NCBI GenBank assembly: GCA_041390105.1
Contig: JAWKQO010000003.1
Span: 310,001-374,000, forward strand
Source: Gemmatimonadota bacterium
Lineage (GTDB): Bacteria > Gemmatimonadota > Gemmatimonadetes > Longimicrobiales > Gaopeijiaceae
Length of the DNA stretch: 64,000 nt
Reading direction: 5' to 3'
This document shows positions 51,788 through 60,795 of this stretch, piece after piece (the first letter of the stretch is position 1; each line of letters starts with the position of its first letter). The notes beneath the pieces are model-generated. The model searched no databases and was not told where the DNA came from. It worked only from the letters and a program-made list of their open reading frames with translations. A program made the position numbers and the translations under genes.

Positions 51788-53926
51788 ATGTCGCTTGCCA
51801 CCCGTTCTCGTCTCGTCGCCTCGTCGCTGTTGCTGGTTCCCGCTCTAGGCGCCGCGGGCCCCATCCACGCCCAGGGCTTCTCCATCGACGACATCCTGAG
51901 CCCCGGCTATCCGGTGGAGATCGTCTCGGCCAGAGCAGCCGAGCGGATCGCCTGGATCGAGTTCGAGCGCGGCATGCGGAACGTCTACACGGCCGCGGCG
52001 CCGGATTTCGTGCCGCAGCGGCTGACAGACTACATGGCGGACGACGGACACGACCTCACCACCCTGCGCATCTCCGACGACGGGTCGGTGGTCACCTTTC
52101 TCCGCGGACACACGCCCAATCGCGAAGGTTGGATCGCCAATCCCGCCAGTGATCCCTTGGGCGCCGAGCGCGCGATCTGGGCCGCGAGCACAAGCGGGGG
52201 CCGCTCCTGGCGTGTGGTGGAGGCGTGGAACGCGGCACTCTCGCCGGATGGGCGCTGGGTGGCCTTCGACCGGGAAGGCGCCGTCTACCGTGCACCGGTC
52301 AATCCCGGACTCAGCGACCCCGACGCGCTCGATGCCACCCCTCCGCTTTTCAGCGTGTTCGGGGACAACGGCCAGCCGGTCTGGTCTCCGGACTCCAGGA
52401 AGATCGCCTTCGTCAGCCAGCGTGGAGACCACAGCTACATCGGCGTCTACGACACGGACCAGCCCGAGGTCAGCTACCTGGCACCCGGGGTTGATCGGGA
52501 TTCCAGCCCGGTGTGGTCCCCGGACGGCACACGCATCGCCTTCATCCGGAGGCCCGGCCTGCCCTATGGGGCCGGTGCCGCCGGTCGCAACGCGGACGCG
52601 AGCGCGCTGCCGCCTGGCATCATGGACTCGAAGTTCGCCGGCGGCTACACCTGGTCCATCTGGGTGGCCGACGTGGCCACCGGCCAGGGTCGGGAGATCT
52701 TCCACAATCAACCGGGCGACGAGCTGCACGACGAGGTTCGGGAGATCCTCTGGGCCGGGAACCAGATCCTCTTCCAGGCCGAGCCCGACGGGTGGCGGCA
52801 CTACTACTCCGTGCCGGCAGACCGCCCCTCCAACGAAGCGCGTCTGATCACGCCCGGGGACGGCATCGCCGAGCACATCTCCATCTCGAGTGACGGCGCG
52901 ACGTTGTTCTACGCGACCAACGTGGGGGACATCCACCGCCGTCATCTGTGGAAGGTGCCCACTGCGGGCGGGACGCCCACGCAACTTACCCGTGGTGCCA
53001 GTGTGGAGACCTATCCGGCCGCCCTGGCCTCCGGTCGTCAGGTGGCAGTGCTCGGGGGCGGGCCCGCTCGCCCGCTCTCGGTGGCGCTGGTGCCGGCCAA
53101 CGGTGGCGAGCCGCGCTTCGTCACGTCCTTACCCGAGCAGTTCCCACTCTCCCGGCATGTCATGCCCGAGAACGTGACGCTCGCCGCCGAGGACGGCTTC
53201 GAGTTCTACAACCAGCTCTTCCTGCCGCCCGACCTGAAACCGGGCGAGAAACGACCGGCCCTGCTGTTCATCCACGGCGGATCCCGACGCCAGATGCTGC
53301 TGGGCTATCACTACATGCACTTCTATCACATGGCCTACGCGATGAATCAGTACTTCGCGAACAAGGGCTACATCGTGATGTCGGTCAACTACCGGAGCGG
53401 CATCGGCTACGGCCGCGAGTTCCGCAATGCGCCCGGACGTCGGAACGAGGGCAACACCGAGTATCGGGACATCGAAGCGGTGGGCCGCTACCTGCAGGGC
53501 CGCCCGGACGTGGACGTCGAGCGGATCGGCGTCTGGGGGCTTTCCTACGGCGGCATCCTGACGGCGCAGGCGCTTGCTCGGAACTCCGACATCTTCAAGG
53601 CCGGCGTGGACATGGCGGGCGTGCACTACTACGGCTCGCTCGACCCCGAGAGCGTGGCCTGGCAGGCATCGTCGATCTCCCAGATCGACACCTGGACCTC
53701 ACCGGTGCTCCTCATGCACGGCGACGACGACCGCAACGTGGACTTCTCGCAAACCGTGGGGCTGGTGCAGATGCTGCGTGCCCACCAGATCCCCTACGAG
53801 TTGATCGTCTTCCCCGACGACGTGCACGATTCGCTTCTCTACCGCCGCTGGCTCCAGGCCTTCGGGGCAACGGACGACTTCTTCGACCGAGCACTGATCC
53901 GGAAGGAACTGGCGTCGCGACCGTGA
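51788..53926 (+). CDS. S9-family prolyl oligopeptidase/DPP-like peptidase
   Basis: 712 residues with a signal peptide (SLLLVPALGAAGPIHAQ). Residues about 60-450 form a beta propeller built of WSPDSRKIAFVS- and WSPDGTRIAFIR-like blades (TolB/DPP4-like), followed by the alpha/beta hydrolase domain: nucleophile GLSYGGIL (Ser586), Asp648 in HGDDDRNV and His680 in DDVHDSL. It probably cleaves oligopeptides (dipeptidyl- or acyl-aminopeptidase). It follows the S10 pair and is coupled to the ankyrin gene. Confidence 0.9.
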   Translation: MSLATRSRLVASSLLLVPALGAAGPIHAQGFSIDDILSPGYPVEIVSARAAERIAWIEFERGMRNVYTAAAPDFVPQRLTDYMADDGHDLTTLRISDDGSVVTFLRGHTPNREGWIANPASDPLGAERAIWAASTSGGRSWRVVEAWNAALSPDGRWVAFDREGAVYRAPVNPGLSDPDALDATPPLFSVFGDNGQPVWSPDSRKIAFVSQRGDHSYIGVYDTDQPEVSYLAPGVDRDSSPVWSPDGTRIAFIRRPGLPYGAGAAGRNADASALPPGIMDSKFAGGYTWSIWVADVATGQGREIFHNQPGDELHDEVREILWAGNQILFQAEPDGWRHYYSVPADRPSNEARLITPGDGIAEHISISSDGATLFYATNVGDIHRRHLWKVPTAGGTPTQLTRGASVETYPAALASGRQVAVLGGGPARPLSVALVPANGGEPRFVTSLPEQFPLSRHVMPENVTLAAEDGFEFYNQLFLPPDLKPGEKRPALLFIHGGSRRQMLLGYHYMHFYHMAYAMNQYFANKGYIVMSVNYRSGIGYGREFRNAPGRRNEGNTEYRDIEAVGRYLQGRPDVDVERIGVWGLSYGGILTAQALARNSDIFKAGVDMAGVHYYGSLDPESVAWQASSISQIDTWTSPVLLMHGDDDRNVDFSQTVGLVQMLRAHQIPYELIVFPDDVHDSLLYRRWLQAFGATDDFFDRALIRKELASRP

Positions 53927-54762
53927 GTGGCGCCGCGCCTCACGGCGCACGGGACGCCTTCTTGCGGGCGGCCTGTGTACCGCTGGACGCCGCCCACGGG
54001 AGCGGCACGCTGGACGAGGCCGGCGCCATCCTGTCGGTCCATCCCGACCTCGCCACGCTCGACGACGTGCCGGTGGCCTGCGTGCTGGGGGACGCGCAGC
54101 GTGTCGCGCGGCTCATCGCCGCGGATGGGGCCGCGGTGCAACGCAAGGATGGGCCCCATGGGTGGGACGCCCTGACCCATCTGTGTTTCTCCCGCTACTT
54201 GCGGCTCGATCCAGCCCGGTCCGACGGATTCGTCGAGGCGGCCCGCGTGCTGCTGGACGCCGGTGCCGACGCCAACACGGGGTTCTACTCGGAGGAGCAC
54301 CAACCCCACCCTGCGCGCGAGAGCGTGCTCTACGGAGCGGCGGGCGTGGCCCACCACCCAGCCCTGACCCGGTTGCTGTTGGAGCGGGGCGCCGACCCCA
54401 ACGACGGGGAGACGCCCTACCACGCGCCGGAAGGCTACGACAGTCGCGCCATGCAGCTCGTCGTGGAGAGCGGCCGGCTGCACGCCGACGGGCTCACCAC
54501 CATGCTGCACCGCAAGTTGGACTGGCACGACCTGGAGGGGGTGCGCTGGCTGCTCGACCATGGCGCCGATCCCAACCGGATGAGCGCCTGGGGTCGCCGG
54601 GCGCTACATCAGGCTGTGCTCCGGGAGTGCCCGCTCGACCTGATCGAAGCACTGCTTGAACGGGGGGCCGACCCTGCGCTTCCAGACGGTGAGGGGAGGT
54701 CTGCGCTGGAGGAGGCGGAGCGGCTGGGACGGGCGGAGGTGGTGCGGCTGCTGAACGGCTAG
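53923..54762 (+). CDS. Ankyrin-repeat protein
   Basis: 279 residues from the GTG at 53923, which overlaps the peptidase stop (GTGA). Three or four ankyrin units are clear: DGFVEAARVLLDAGADANTG, PALTRLLLERGADPNDGE, LEGVRWLLDHGADPNRM and LIEALLERGADPALPDG. The N-terminal 100 residues are helical and could be degenerate repeats. There is no signal peptide, so it is cytoplasmic although its partner gene is exported. Likely a protein-binding scaffold; function unknown. It converges on serA. Confidence 0.8.
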   Translation: MSGAAPHGARDAFLRAACVPLDAAHGSGTLDEAGAILSVHPDLATLDDVPVACVLGDAQRVARLIAADGAAVQRKDGPHGWDALTHLCFSRYLRLDPARSDGFVEAARVLLDAGADANTGFYSEEHQPHPARESVLYGAAGVAHHPALTRLLLERGADPNDGETPYHAPEGYDSRAMQLVVESGRLHADGLTTMLHRKLDWHDLEGVRWLLDHGADPNRMSAWGRRALHQAVLRECPLDLIEALLERGADPALPDGEGRSALEEAERLGRAEVVRLLNG

Positions 54763-54795
54763 GAAGCTCGGCCCAGGTGGGGCTCTACGAAACGC

Positions 54796-56406
54796 CTAGT
54801 CCAGCGCCACCGTGCGGGCGTCGGTGATCTCCGGCACCTCGAGTAGGCGGGCCAGCACGCCGCGGCTCACCTCGCCGTCTACGGACACCGCCGCCAGCGC
54901 CTCCCCACCCTGGGCCAAACGCGCCTGGTGGTACTCCGCGATGTTGATGCCGAGCGAGCCCAGCAACGTGCCCACTTTGCCGATCACGCCTGGGACATCG
55001 CGGTTGCGTAGGATCAGCAGCGTGCCGGAGGGGCGCACGTCGACGTGGTAGGGACCGATGCGCACGATGCGCGAGTGGCCCCCGCCCAGCACGGCGCCGC
55101 CGATGCGCAGCTCCTCGTGCTCGGTCTCGAGCACGACTTCCAGGAACTCGGAGTAGTCCGGCCGGGAGGCCGTGCGCGAGCGCGCCACCTCGATGCCCCT
55201 GCTGGTGGCCAGGTGGCCGGCGTTGACGAAGTTGACCTGGTCGCGGCCGAGCACGTTCTGCAGGATCCCCGTCAGCACGGACTGGGAGAGCGGCCGCAGG
55301 GCGTCCTCGGAGCCCCCCGCATAGCGTACGTCCACGCGGCGCATGGCGCCGTTGGCAAGCGCGCAGGAGACCCGCCCCAACTTCTGGCCCAACTCCAACA
55401 GGGGACGCAAGCGCTTCAGCGTCTCGCCACCCACCGCGGGTGCATTGACCGCGCGCGTCAGGTCACCATCCAGCAGGGCCGCGCGCACGGCCTCGGCAAT
55501 CTCGAGCGCCACGCGCTCCTGCGCCTCCGAGGTCGAAGCACCCAGGTGCGGAGTGAGCACCAGGTTGGGCGTGTCGCGCAGCGGGCTGTCGGGCGGCAAG
55601 GGTTCCGTCTCATAGACGTCGAGGGCGGCACCAGCCAACCGGTTGGCGCGCAGCGCGTCCGCCAGCGCGGCCTCGTTCACCACGCCGCCCCTCGCCACGT
55701 TGACGAGGATGGCGCTGGGCTTCATGCGCGCCAACTCGGGCGCGCCGATCAGGCCTCGGGTGGCGTCGGTGAGCGGCACGTGCAGGGACAGCACGTCCGC
55801 TTCGCGGAGGACGGTCTCCAGATCGCCCAGGCGTACACCCAGCTCCTCCGCACGGCGCTCACTCAAGTAGGGATCGTGCACGCGCACGCGCATCCCGAAG
55901 GCGATGGCGCGCTTGGCCACCTCACCACCGATGCGGCCTGCGCCCACCAGGCCCAGCACCCGGCCCCGCAGCTCGATGCCTTGGGTCTTGGCCCAGGTAC
56001 CGGCACGCAATGCTTGATCGGCGGCCGGCACGCCGCGCGCCACCGCGAGCATCAGGGCCATGGTCAACTCGGCGGCGGAGATCGTGTTGCCCGCCGGTGC
56101 GTTGAGCACGGGAATACCCCGTTCGGTCGCAGCACCCAGATCGATGTTGTCGACACCCACACCGGCGCGCCCGATCACGCGCAGGCCCTTGGCCGCCTGG
56201 AGCAGCTCCGCGTCCACGTGGGTCTTGGACCGGACCAGCAGACCGTGGGCGCCCTCCAGCGCCGCGATCACAGCCTCCCGCGGGCCCTTGGCGTGCACGA
56301 TCTCGAAATGGCCGTCCTCGGTCAGCGGCATCAGGCCCGACGCCGCGATGCCGTCAGCCACCACGATCCGGTAGGTGCGCCCCACGTTCTGCTCCCCGTC
56401 CCCCAT
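54796..56406 (-). CDS. serA: D-3-phosphoglycerate dehydrogenase
   Basis: 536 residues, the long form. It makes 3-phosphohydroxypyruvate, the first step of serine synthesis. The catalytic/substrate domain flanks a Rossmann domain (GLVGAGRIGGEVAKRAIAFG near residue 150), with NVARGGVVNE and LTPHLGAST carrying the Arg, Glu and His used in catalysis. The C-terminal half holds the ASB domain and an ACT domain (LLILRNRDVPGVIGKVGTLL, GINIAEYHQAR) that senses serine. Its ATG shares one base with the aminotransferase stop (TAATG). Confidence 0.94.
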   Translation of the reverse strand: MGDGEQNVGRTYRIVVADGIAASGLMPLTEDGHFEIVHAKGPREAVIAALEGAHGLLVRSKTHVDAELLQAAKGLRVIGRAGVGVDNIDLGAATERGIPVLNAPAGNTISAAELTMALMLAVARGVPAADQALRAGTWAKTQGIELRGRVLGLVGAGRIGGEVAKRAIAFGMRVRVHDPYLSERRAEELGVRLGDLETVLREADVLSLHVPLTDATRGLIGAPELARMKPSAILVNVARGGVVNEAALADALRANRLAGAALDVYETEPLPPDSPLRDTPNLVLTPHLGASTSEAQERVALEIAEAVRAALLDGDLTRAVNAPAVGGETLKRLRPLLELGQKLGRVSCALANGAMRRVDVRYAGGSEDALRPLSQSVLTGILQNVLGRDQVNFVNAGHLATSRGIEVARSRTASRPDYSEFLEVVLETEHEELRIGGAVLGGGHSRIVRIGPYHVDVRPSGTLLILRNRDVPGVIGKVGTLLGSLGINIAEYHQARLAQGGEALAAVSVDGEVSRGVLARLLEVPEITDARTVALD

Positions 56407-57509
56407 TACGCCATCCCCCGCAGCACGGTGCTCAGATCCTCCAACAGTCGGTCGAGGGCCTCCGGTGTGTGATCACCCATGTGGCCGATGCGGATGGTCG
56501 TGGCCTTCAGCTTCCCGTATCCGCCGCCGATCACCCATCCCTTCTGCTTCATTCCGGTCACTACGGCCGGGCCCTCCATCCCGTTGGGCAGCGCCACGCA
56601 GGTGACGGTGGGTGAGCGGTACCCTTCCGGTGCGAGCACCGAGACACCGATGCCCTCCGCCGCCAGGCGCGCCACCCACGCGACCGTCTGGTCGCGCATG
56701 GTCTGGTGCCGCTGCCAACGTGCCTCCAGGGTCTCGGCCGCAATGCGCTCGAGCTGCCGATCGAGCGCATAGAACAGCGAGACCGCCGGCGTATTGGGTG
56801 TCTCCAGCGTCTCCAGTCGCTTGGTGAACTCCAACAGGTCGAAGTACACGCCTTTGCGAGTCGCGGTGGCCGAACGCTCCATCATGCGCTCGGAGGCCAC
56901 TCCGAAGGCGAGACCTGGGGGCACGGCCAGAGCCTTCTGCGAGCCGGTCAGCACGAAATCGAGCTCCCAGTCGTCCGCGCGCACTTCCGCTCCACCGACG
57001 CTGGTGACCCCGTCGACCAGCACCAGAGCCTCGGGCGAGGCCGCACGGATCGCGGCGGCGATCGCCTGCACGGGGTTCAGCACACCGGTGGAGGTCTCGG
57101 AGTGTACCACGGTGACGGCTTCGTAGGCCCCGCCGTCGACGCGCGCACGCACCGCCTCCGGATCGTGCGCGGCGCCCCACGGAACCTCGAAGCGGTCCAC
57201 GGCCAGACCACACGCTTCCGCGATCTCGGCAAACCGGGCCGAGAACGCACCGTTGACGAGCGACAGCACGCGCTGCTGGGCGCCGTTCCGCACGGCGGCC
57301 TCCATCAGTCCGGTAGCGGACGAGCTGCTGACGATGACGGGGCGCTCCGTGCGGAACACGTCCTTGAGTCCCGTCTGCAGACGCTCCATGAGCGTGCGGA
57401 TGGCCCCGCCTCGGTGACCGATCATGGGCTGCGCCTGGGCGGCCAGCACATCGACGTGCACCTCGGTGGGACCGGGAAGGAAGAAGCGGCCCTCGCTCAG
57501 CAGGGACAT
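56406..57509 (-). CDS. Class V aminotransferase, likely phosphoserine/serine-type
   Basis: 367 residues from the ATG at 57507-57509. PLP enzyme of the alanine/serine-glyoxylate aminotransferase group: LPGPTEVHVDVLAAQAQPMIGHRGG at its start, VHSETSTGVLNP, VDGVTSVGG and the Schiff-base Lys in LTGSQKALAVPPGL. Its one-base overlap with serA strongly suggests that it supplies the SerC step (phosphohydroxypyruvate to phosphoserine), as in other bacteria lacking classical SerC. It also shares one base with the deaminase stop (TGATG). Confidence 0.88.
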   Translation of the reverse strand: MSLLSEGRFFLPGPTEVHVDVLAAQAQPMIGHRGGAIRTLMERLQTGLKDVFRTERPVIVSSSSATGLMEAAVRNGAQQRVLSLVNGAFSARFAEIAEACGLAVDRFEVPWGAAHDPEAVRARVDGGAYEAVTVVHSETSTGVLNPVQAIAAAIRAASPEALVLVDGVTSVGGAEVRADDWELDFVLTGSQKALAVPPGLAFGVASERMMERSATATRKGVYFDLLEFTKRLETLETPNTPAVSLFYALDRQLERIAAETLEARWQRHQTMRDQTVAWVARLAAEGIGVSVLAPEGYRSPTVTCVALPNGMEGPAVVTGMKQKGWVIGGGYGKLKATTIRIGHMGDHTPEALDRLLEDLSTVLRGMA

Positions 57510-58033
57510 CACCACTCGTACCCTTTCCATCGGACATAGTGGACGGTCTTGACCCCCGCTCGTTCGAGGATGTCGAGTCCGTCCCGCTTCCGATAGGCTT
57601 CCCTGTAGAAGACGTACGTGACGTTGGACTGCACCATCAACTTGGCGCACATGGAGCAGGGACTCGCCGTCACGAATGCCACCTTGTCTTTCAAGTCCCC
57701 CGGTGCCTTCACCAATGCGTTCATCTCCGAGTGGATGCAGCCGCACGCACCGGGGACGTCCGTATCACATTCGTTGGGGAAGCCACGCACATTTCCGTTG
57801 TAGCCGATGGCCACCACGTGCTCGAGAGAGGCGTCCGTCAGAACCGTGCCCACCTGCAGGCGGGCACAGGTGCTGCGTTTGGCCAACTCTTCGGCCATGC
57901 GCATGTAGACTTCGTAGAGAGGAGGGCGGTCCACCGTCCAGGCGGCCCGGGCCTCCGCGTCGAGTCCGCTCAGCAGATTGAGCGGGTGGTCGTTCTCCTC
58001 GACCAGATCGCGGCGGAGGGGGCGTTCCGTCAT
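57509..58033 (-). CDS. dCMP/cytidine deaminase family protein
   Basis: 174 residues. Zinc-dependent deaminase: CIHSEMNAL supplies His and the catalytic Glu, and ASPCSMCAKL the two Cys ligands. YMRMAEELAKRSTCARLQVGTVL and GYNGNVRGFPNECD are typical of the dCMP deaminase/ComEB branch, with a Cys-rich insert before the HxE motif. It provides dUMP for thymidylate synthesis. Why it is fused by overlap to serine genes is not clear; folate one-carbon demand links the two pathways. Confidence 0.9.
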   Translation of the reverse strand: MTERPLRRDLVEENDHPLNLLSGLDAEARAAWTVDRPPLYEVYMRMAEELAKRSTCARLQVGTVLTDASLEHVVAIGYNGNVRGFPNECDTDVPGACGCIHSEMNALVKAPGDLKDKVAFVTASPCSMCAKLMVQSNVTYVFYREAYRKRDGLDILERAGVKTVHYVRWKGYEW

Positions 58034-58092
58034 GGCAAGTCGGCAGGCTCCTCGGTGTGGAGGGCGCCGGTCGCGCTGTGCCGAGCGACCGG

Positions 58093-59931
58093 TCAGGTCA
58101 ACGCGAGCTTCTTCTGGGTCTTCTTACGCTGATTGGCGTCCAGGACCCGCTTGCGGAGGCGCAGCCCATCGGGCGTGACCTCGATGAGCTCGTCCTCTTC
58201 GATGAACTCGAGCGCCAACTCCAACGTGAGCTTGCGTGGCGGCTCCAAGCGGATGTTCTCGTCGGCGGAGGCGGCTCGGATGTTGGTGAGCTTCTTGCCT
58301 TTGCAGACGTTGACGTCCAGGTCGCCCGGCCGCACGTGCTCACCGACGATCATGCCCGTGTACACAGGGTCACCAGGCGAGACGAACATGGTGGCACGCT
58401 CTTGCAGGTTGTAGAGCGCGTAGCCCACAGCCTCGCCCTCGCGGTCGGCCACCAACACACCTCGCTTGCGCCCGGGGATGATCCCGCCCCAGGGGCCGTA
58501 CTCGAGGAAGTTGTGGTGCAGGATGCCCTCGCCCCGGGTATCGGTCATGAACTCGGACCGGTAGCCGAACAGCCCACGCGACGCCAACCGGAAGCGAAGC
58601 CGCGTGGCGCCGGAGTCCATGGTGCGCATGTCGGTCATCTCGGCCCGGCGCGAGCCCAGCTTCTCGATGACCACGCCGACGCTGTCGGACGGGACCTCGA
58701 CCACCACTTCCTCGTAGGGCTCCATCCGCTCCCCGTTGGGCCCAGCCTTCACGACCACACGCGGACGGGACACCTGGAACTCGTAGCCCTCGCGCCGCAT
58801 GGTCTCCATCAGGATGGTCAGGTGCAGCTCCCCCCGGCCCGACACCGTGAAGGTGTCGGTCTGATCCGTCTCCTCCACCCGCAGCGCCACGTTCTTCTCC
58901 AACTCGCGCATGAGGCGCTCCCGCACCTGGCGCGTGGTGACGAACTTGCCCGAACGCCCCGAGAACGGGGAGTCGTTGACCGTGAAGTCCACGGAGAGCG
59001 TGGGCTCCTCTACCTGGATGCCGCGCAGCCGTTCGGGGTGATCGGGATCGCAAAGCGTGCGGCCGATCTCGATGTCCTCCAGGCCGGCCAGCGCCACGAT
59101 GTCCCCGGCACCCGCCTCCTCGATCTCCACCCGACGCAGTCCGTCGAATCCGTACAGGCGCATCACTTTGGCACGTTGGACCGACTCATCTTCCACCGGG
59201 CCGGGTTCACCATACTCGAGGAGCACGATGGGGTCGCCCACATGCACACGCCCACGCTCGATGCGCCCAATGGCCACCTGCCCCACGTAGGACGAGTAGT
59301 CCAACGTGGAAATCAACATCTGGAACGGTCCCTCTTCGTCCACTACGGGCGCCGGCACGGCGCGGATGATGGTCTCGAACAGCGGAGTGAGGTCCTTTCC
59401 CACCTCACCCGGCGCCAACGCCACCCAGCCCTCGCGGCCCGAGGCATACAGGAAGGGTGCATCCAGCTGCGCGTCGTTCGCCTCCAGATCGAAGAACAGC
59501 TCCAGGACCTCGTCGTGCACCGCGGCCGGGCGACCGTCGGCGCGATCCACTTTGTTGATGAGCACCACAGGCTGGAGACCGAGCTCCAGTGCCTTGCGGG
59601 TGACGAAGCGCGTCTGGGGCATGGGCCCCTCGGCCGCATCGACCAGCAAGAGGACGCCGTCGACCATACGCAGGATGCGCTCGACCTCGCCGCCGAAATC
59701 GGCATGGCCGGGCGTGTCGACGATGTTGATCTTCACGTCCTTCCACCGGACGGACGTGTTCTTGGACAGGATCGTGATGCCGCGCTCACGCTCCAGCGGG
59801 TTGGAGTCCATGACCCGCTCTTCGACCTGCTGATTGTCCCGGAAGACGCCTGCCTGGCGGAGCATCTGGTCGACCAGGGTGGTCTTCCCGTGGTCGACGT
59901 GGGCGATGATGGCGATGTTGCGAATGTCCAT
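58093..59931 (-). CDS. typA: Translational GTPase TypA/BipA
   Basis: 612 residues from the ATG at 59929-59931. G1 is AHVDHGKTTLVDQ, the switch II motif DTPGHADFGGEVERI, G4 NKVDRADGRP, then EF-Tu-like domain II, domains III and V, and the BipA-specific C-terminal domain ending NQRKKTQKKLALT. It binds the ribosome at stress or low temperature and aids 50S assembly. It is transcribed leftward ahead of the deaminase, 59 bases apart, and divergent from the ECF sigma gene. Confidence 0.95.
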   Translation of the reverse strand: MDIRNIAIIAHVDHGKTTLVDQMLRQAGVFRDNQQVEERVMDSNPLERERGITILSKNTSVRWKDVKINIVDTPGHADFGGEVERILRMVDGVLLLVDAAEGPMPQTRFVTRKALELGLQPVVLINKVDRADGRPAAVHDEVLELFFDLEANDAQLDAPFLYASGREGWVALAPGEVGKDLTPLFETIIRAVPAPVVDEEGPFQMLISTLDYSSYVGQVAIGRIERGRVHVGDPIVLLEYGEPGPVEDESVQRAKVMRLYGFDGLRRVEIEEAGAGDIVALAGLEDIEIGRTLCDPDHPERLRGIQVEEPTLSVDFTVNDSPFSGRSGKFVTTRQVRERLMRELEKNVALRVEETDQTDTFTVSGRGELHLTILMETMRREGYEFQVSRPRVVVKAGPNGERMEPYEEVVVEVPSDSVGVVIEKLGSRRAEMTDMRTMDSGATRLRFRLASRGLFGYRSEFMTDTRGEGILHHNFLEYGPWGGIIPGRKRGVLVADREGEAVGYALYNLQERATMFVSPGDPVYTGMIVGEHVRPGDLDVNVCKGKKLTNIRAASADENIRLEPPRKLTLELALEFIEEDELIEVTPDGLRLRKRVLDANQRKKTQKKLALT

Positions 59932-60091
59932 ATGCGGCGAGCGACCAGGCTCGGGACTGCCCGGGAGCGGATCGCCGCGCCGTGGCACCCGAGCGACGAG
60001 GCCGCGTCGAGTCGGAGGAAGGGGAGAAGATAACCGAAACCCGGGGATTCGTGGGACCCGGGGCCGTTGCCCCCCCGGGACCTCCGCGGCA

Positions 60092-60133
60092 AGTTGGGAG
60101 CGGGGAGCCAGTTGGCCCGTCGCAGCCAGTTGG
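60092..60133 (+). repeat. Three AGTTGG motifs at an exact 18-bp period
   Basis: AGTTGG occurs at 60092, 60110 and 60128. The last two lie in a longer identical block (AGCCAGTTGG at 60106-60115 and 60124-60133). The cluster ends 38 bases before the ECF sigma ATG, within the 240-base divergent gap, and could be an operator or part of the promoter. Period and position argue for a protein-binding array on nearly one DNA face. Confidence 0.5.
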
Positions 60134-60171
60134 ACGCCGCACCCCCGGCCCCTCTCACCGGTCTACGACCT

Positions 60172-60795
60172 ATGGCGGACCAGCCAGTGCCCGAGTCGCA
60201 GAACTCCGGCCACGCCATCACCCGCGCTTTGCATGATCTGTCGGCTGGGGACACGGGCGCCCAGGACCGGCTCTGGGACCTCACCTACGAGGAGCTGTTC
60301 CGGTTGGCCGCCCGCCTGATGAGCCACGAGCGGACCGGCCATACCCTCTCCCCGGCAGACCTGATCGGAGAGCTTTGGCTCAAGCTCAAGGACCAGGACC
60401 GGATCACCTGGCGGGATCGGGCCCATTTCTACGGGGTAGCCGCCCGCGCCTGCCGGCGGATCCTGATCGATCATGCCCGCCGCCACCGAGCCCAGAAGCG
60501 GGGATCGGGGGCCGCCCGCGTCACCATCGACCGAATCCAGATCCAGACCGACGACGGGGCGGAAGAGTTGGTGGCGTTGGACCAGGCCCTGGAGCGGCTG
60601 CGTGAGCTGGATCCCCGCCTCTATCAGGTGGTGGAGCTCCGGTACTTCGGAGACCTGTCCGAGGAGGAGACGGCTCAGATGCTCGAGATCTCGACCCGGA
60701 CCGTGCGCCGGGACTGGGTGAAGGCGAAAGGCTGGCTGCACCAGCAACTCTCCCCCCAAGCAACGCTGGACGGACCCGCCGCCCTCTCCGAATGA
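60172..60795 (+). CDS. ECF-type sigma factor coupled to a Ser/Thr kinase
   Basis: 207 residues from the ATG at 60172, which lacks a clear Shine-Dalgarno and may have a short or absent leader. Region 2 (LWDLTYEELFRLAARLMSHE, SPADLIGELWLKLK, YGVAARACRRILIDHARRHR) and region 4 (VVELRYFGDLSEEETAQML, STRTVRRDWVKAKGWLHQQL) match the ECF group that is associated with protein kinases, common in Planctomycetota, Acidobacteriota and Gemmatimonadota. The ATGA overlap with the kinase shows that they work together, with the kinase in the place of an anti-sigma factor. Confidence 0.9.
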   Translation: MADQPVPESQNSGHAITRALHDLSAGDTGAQDRLWDLTYEELFRLAARLMSHERTGHTLSPADLIGELWLKLKDQDRITWRDRAHFYGVAARACRRILIDHARRHRAQKRGSGAARVTIDRIQIQTDDGAEELVALDQALERLRELDPRLYQVVELRYFGDLSEEETAQMLEISTRTVRRDWVKAKGWLHQQLSPQATLDGPAALSE

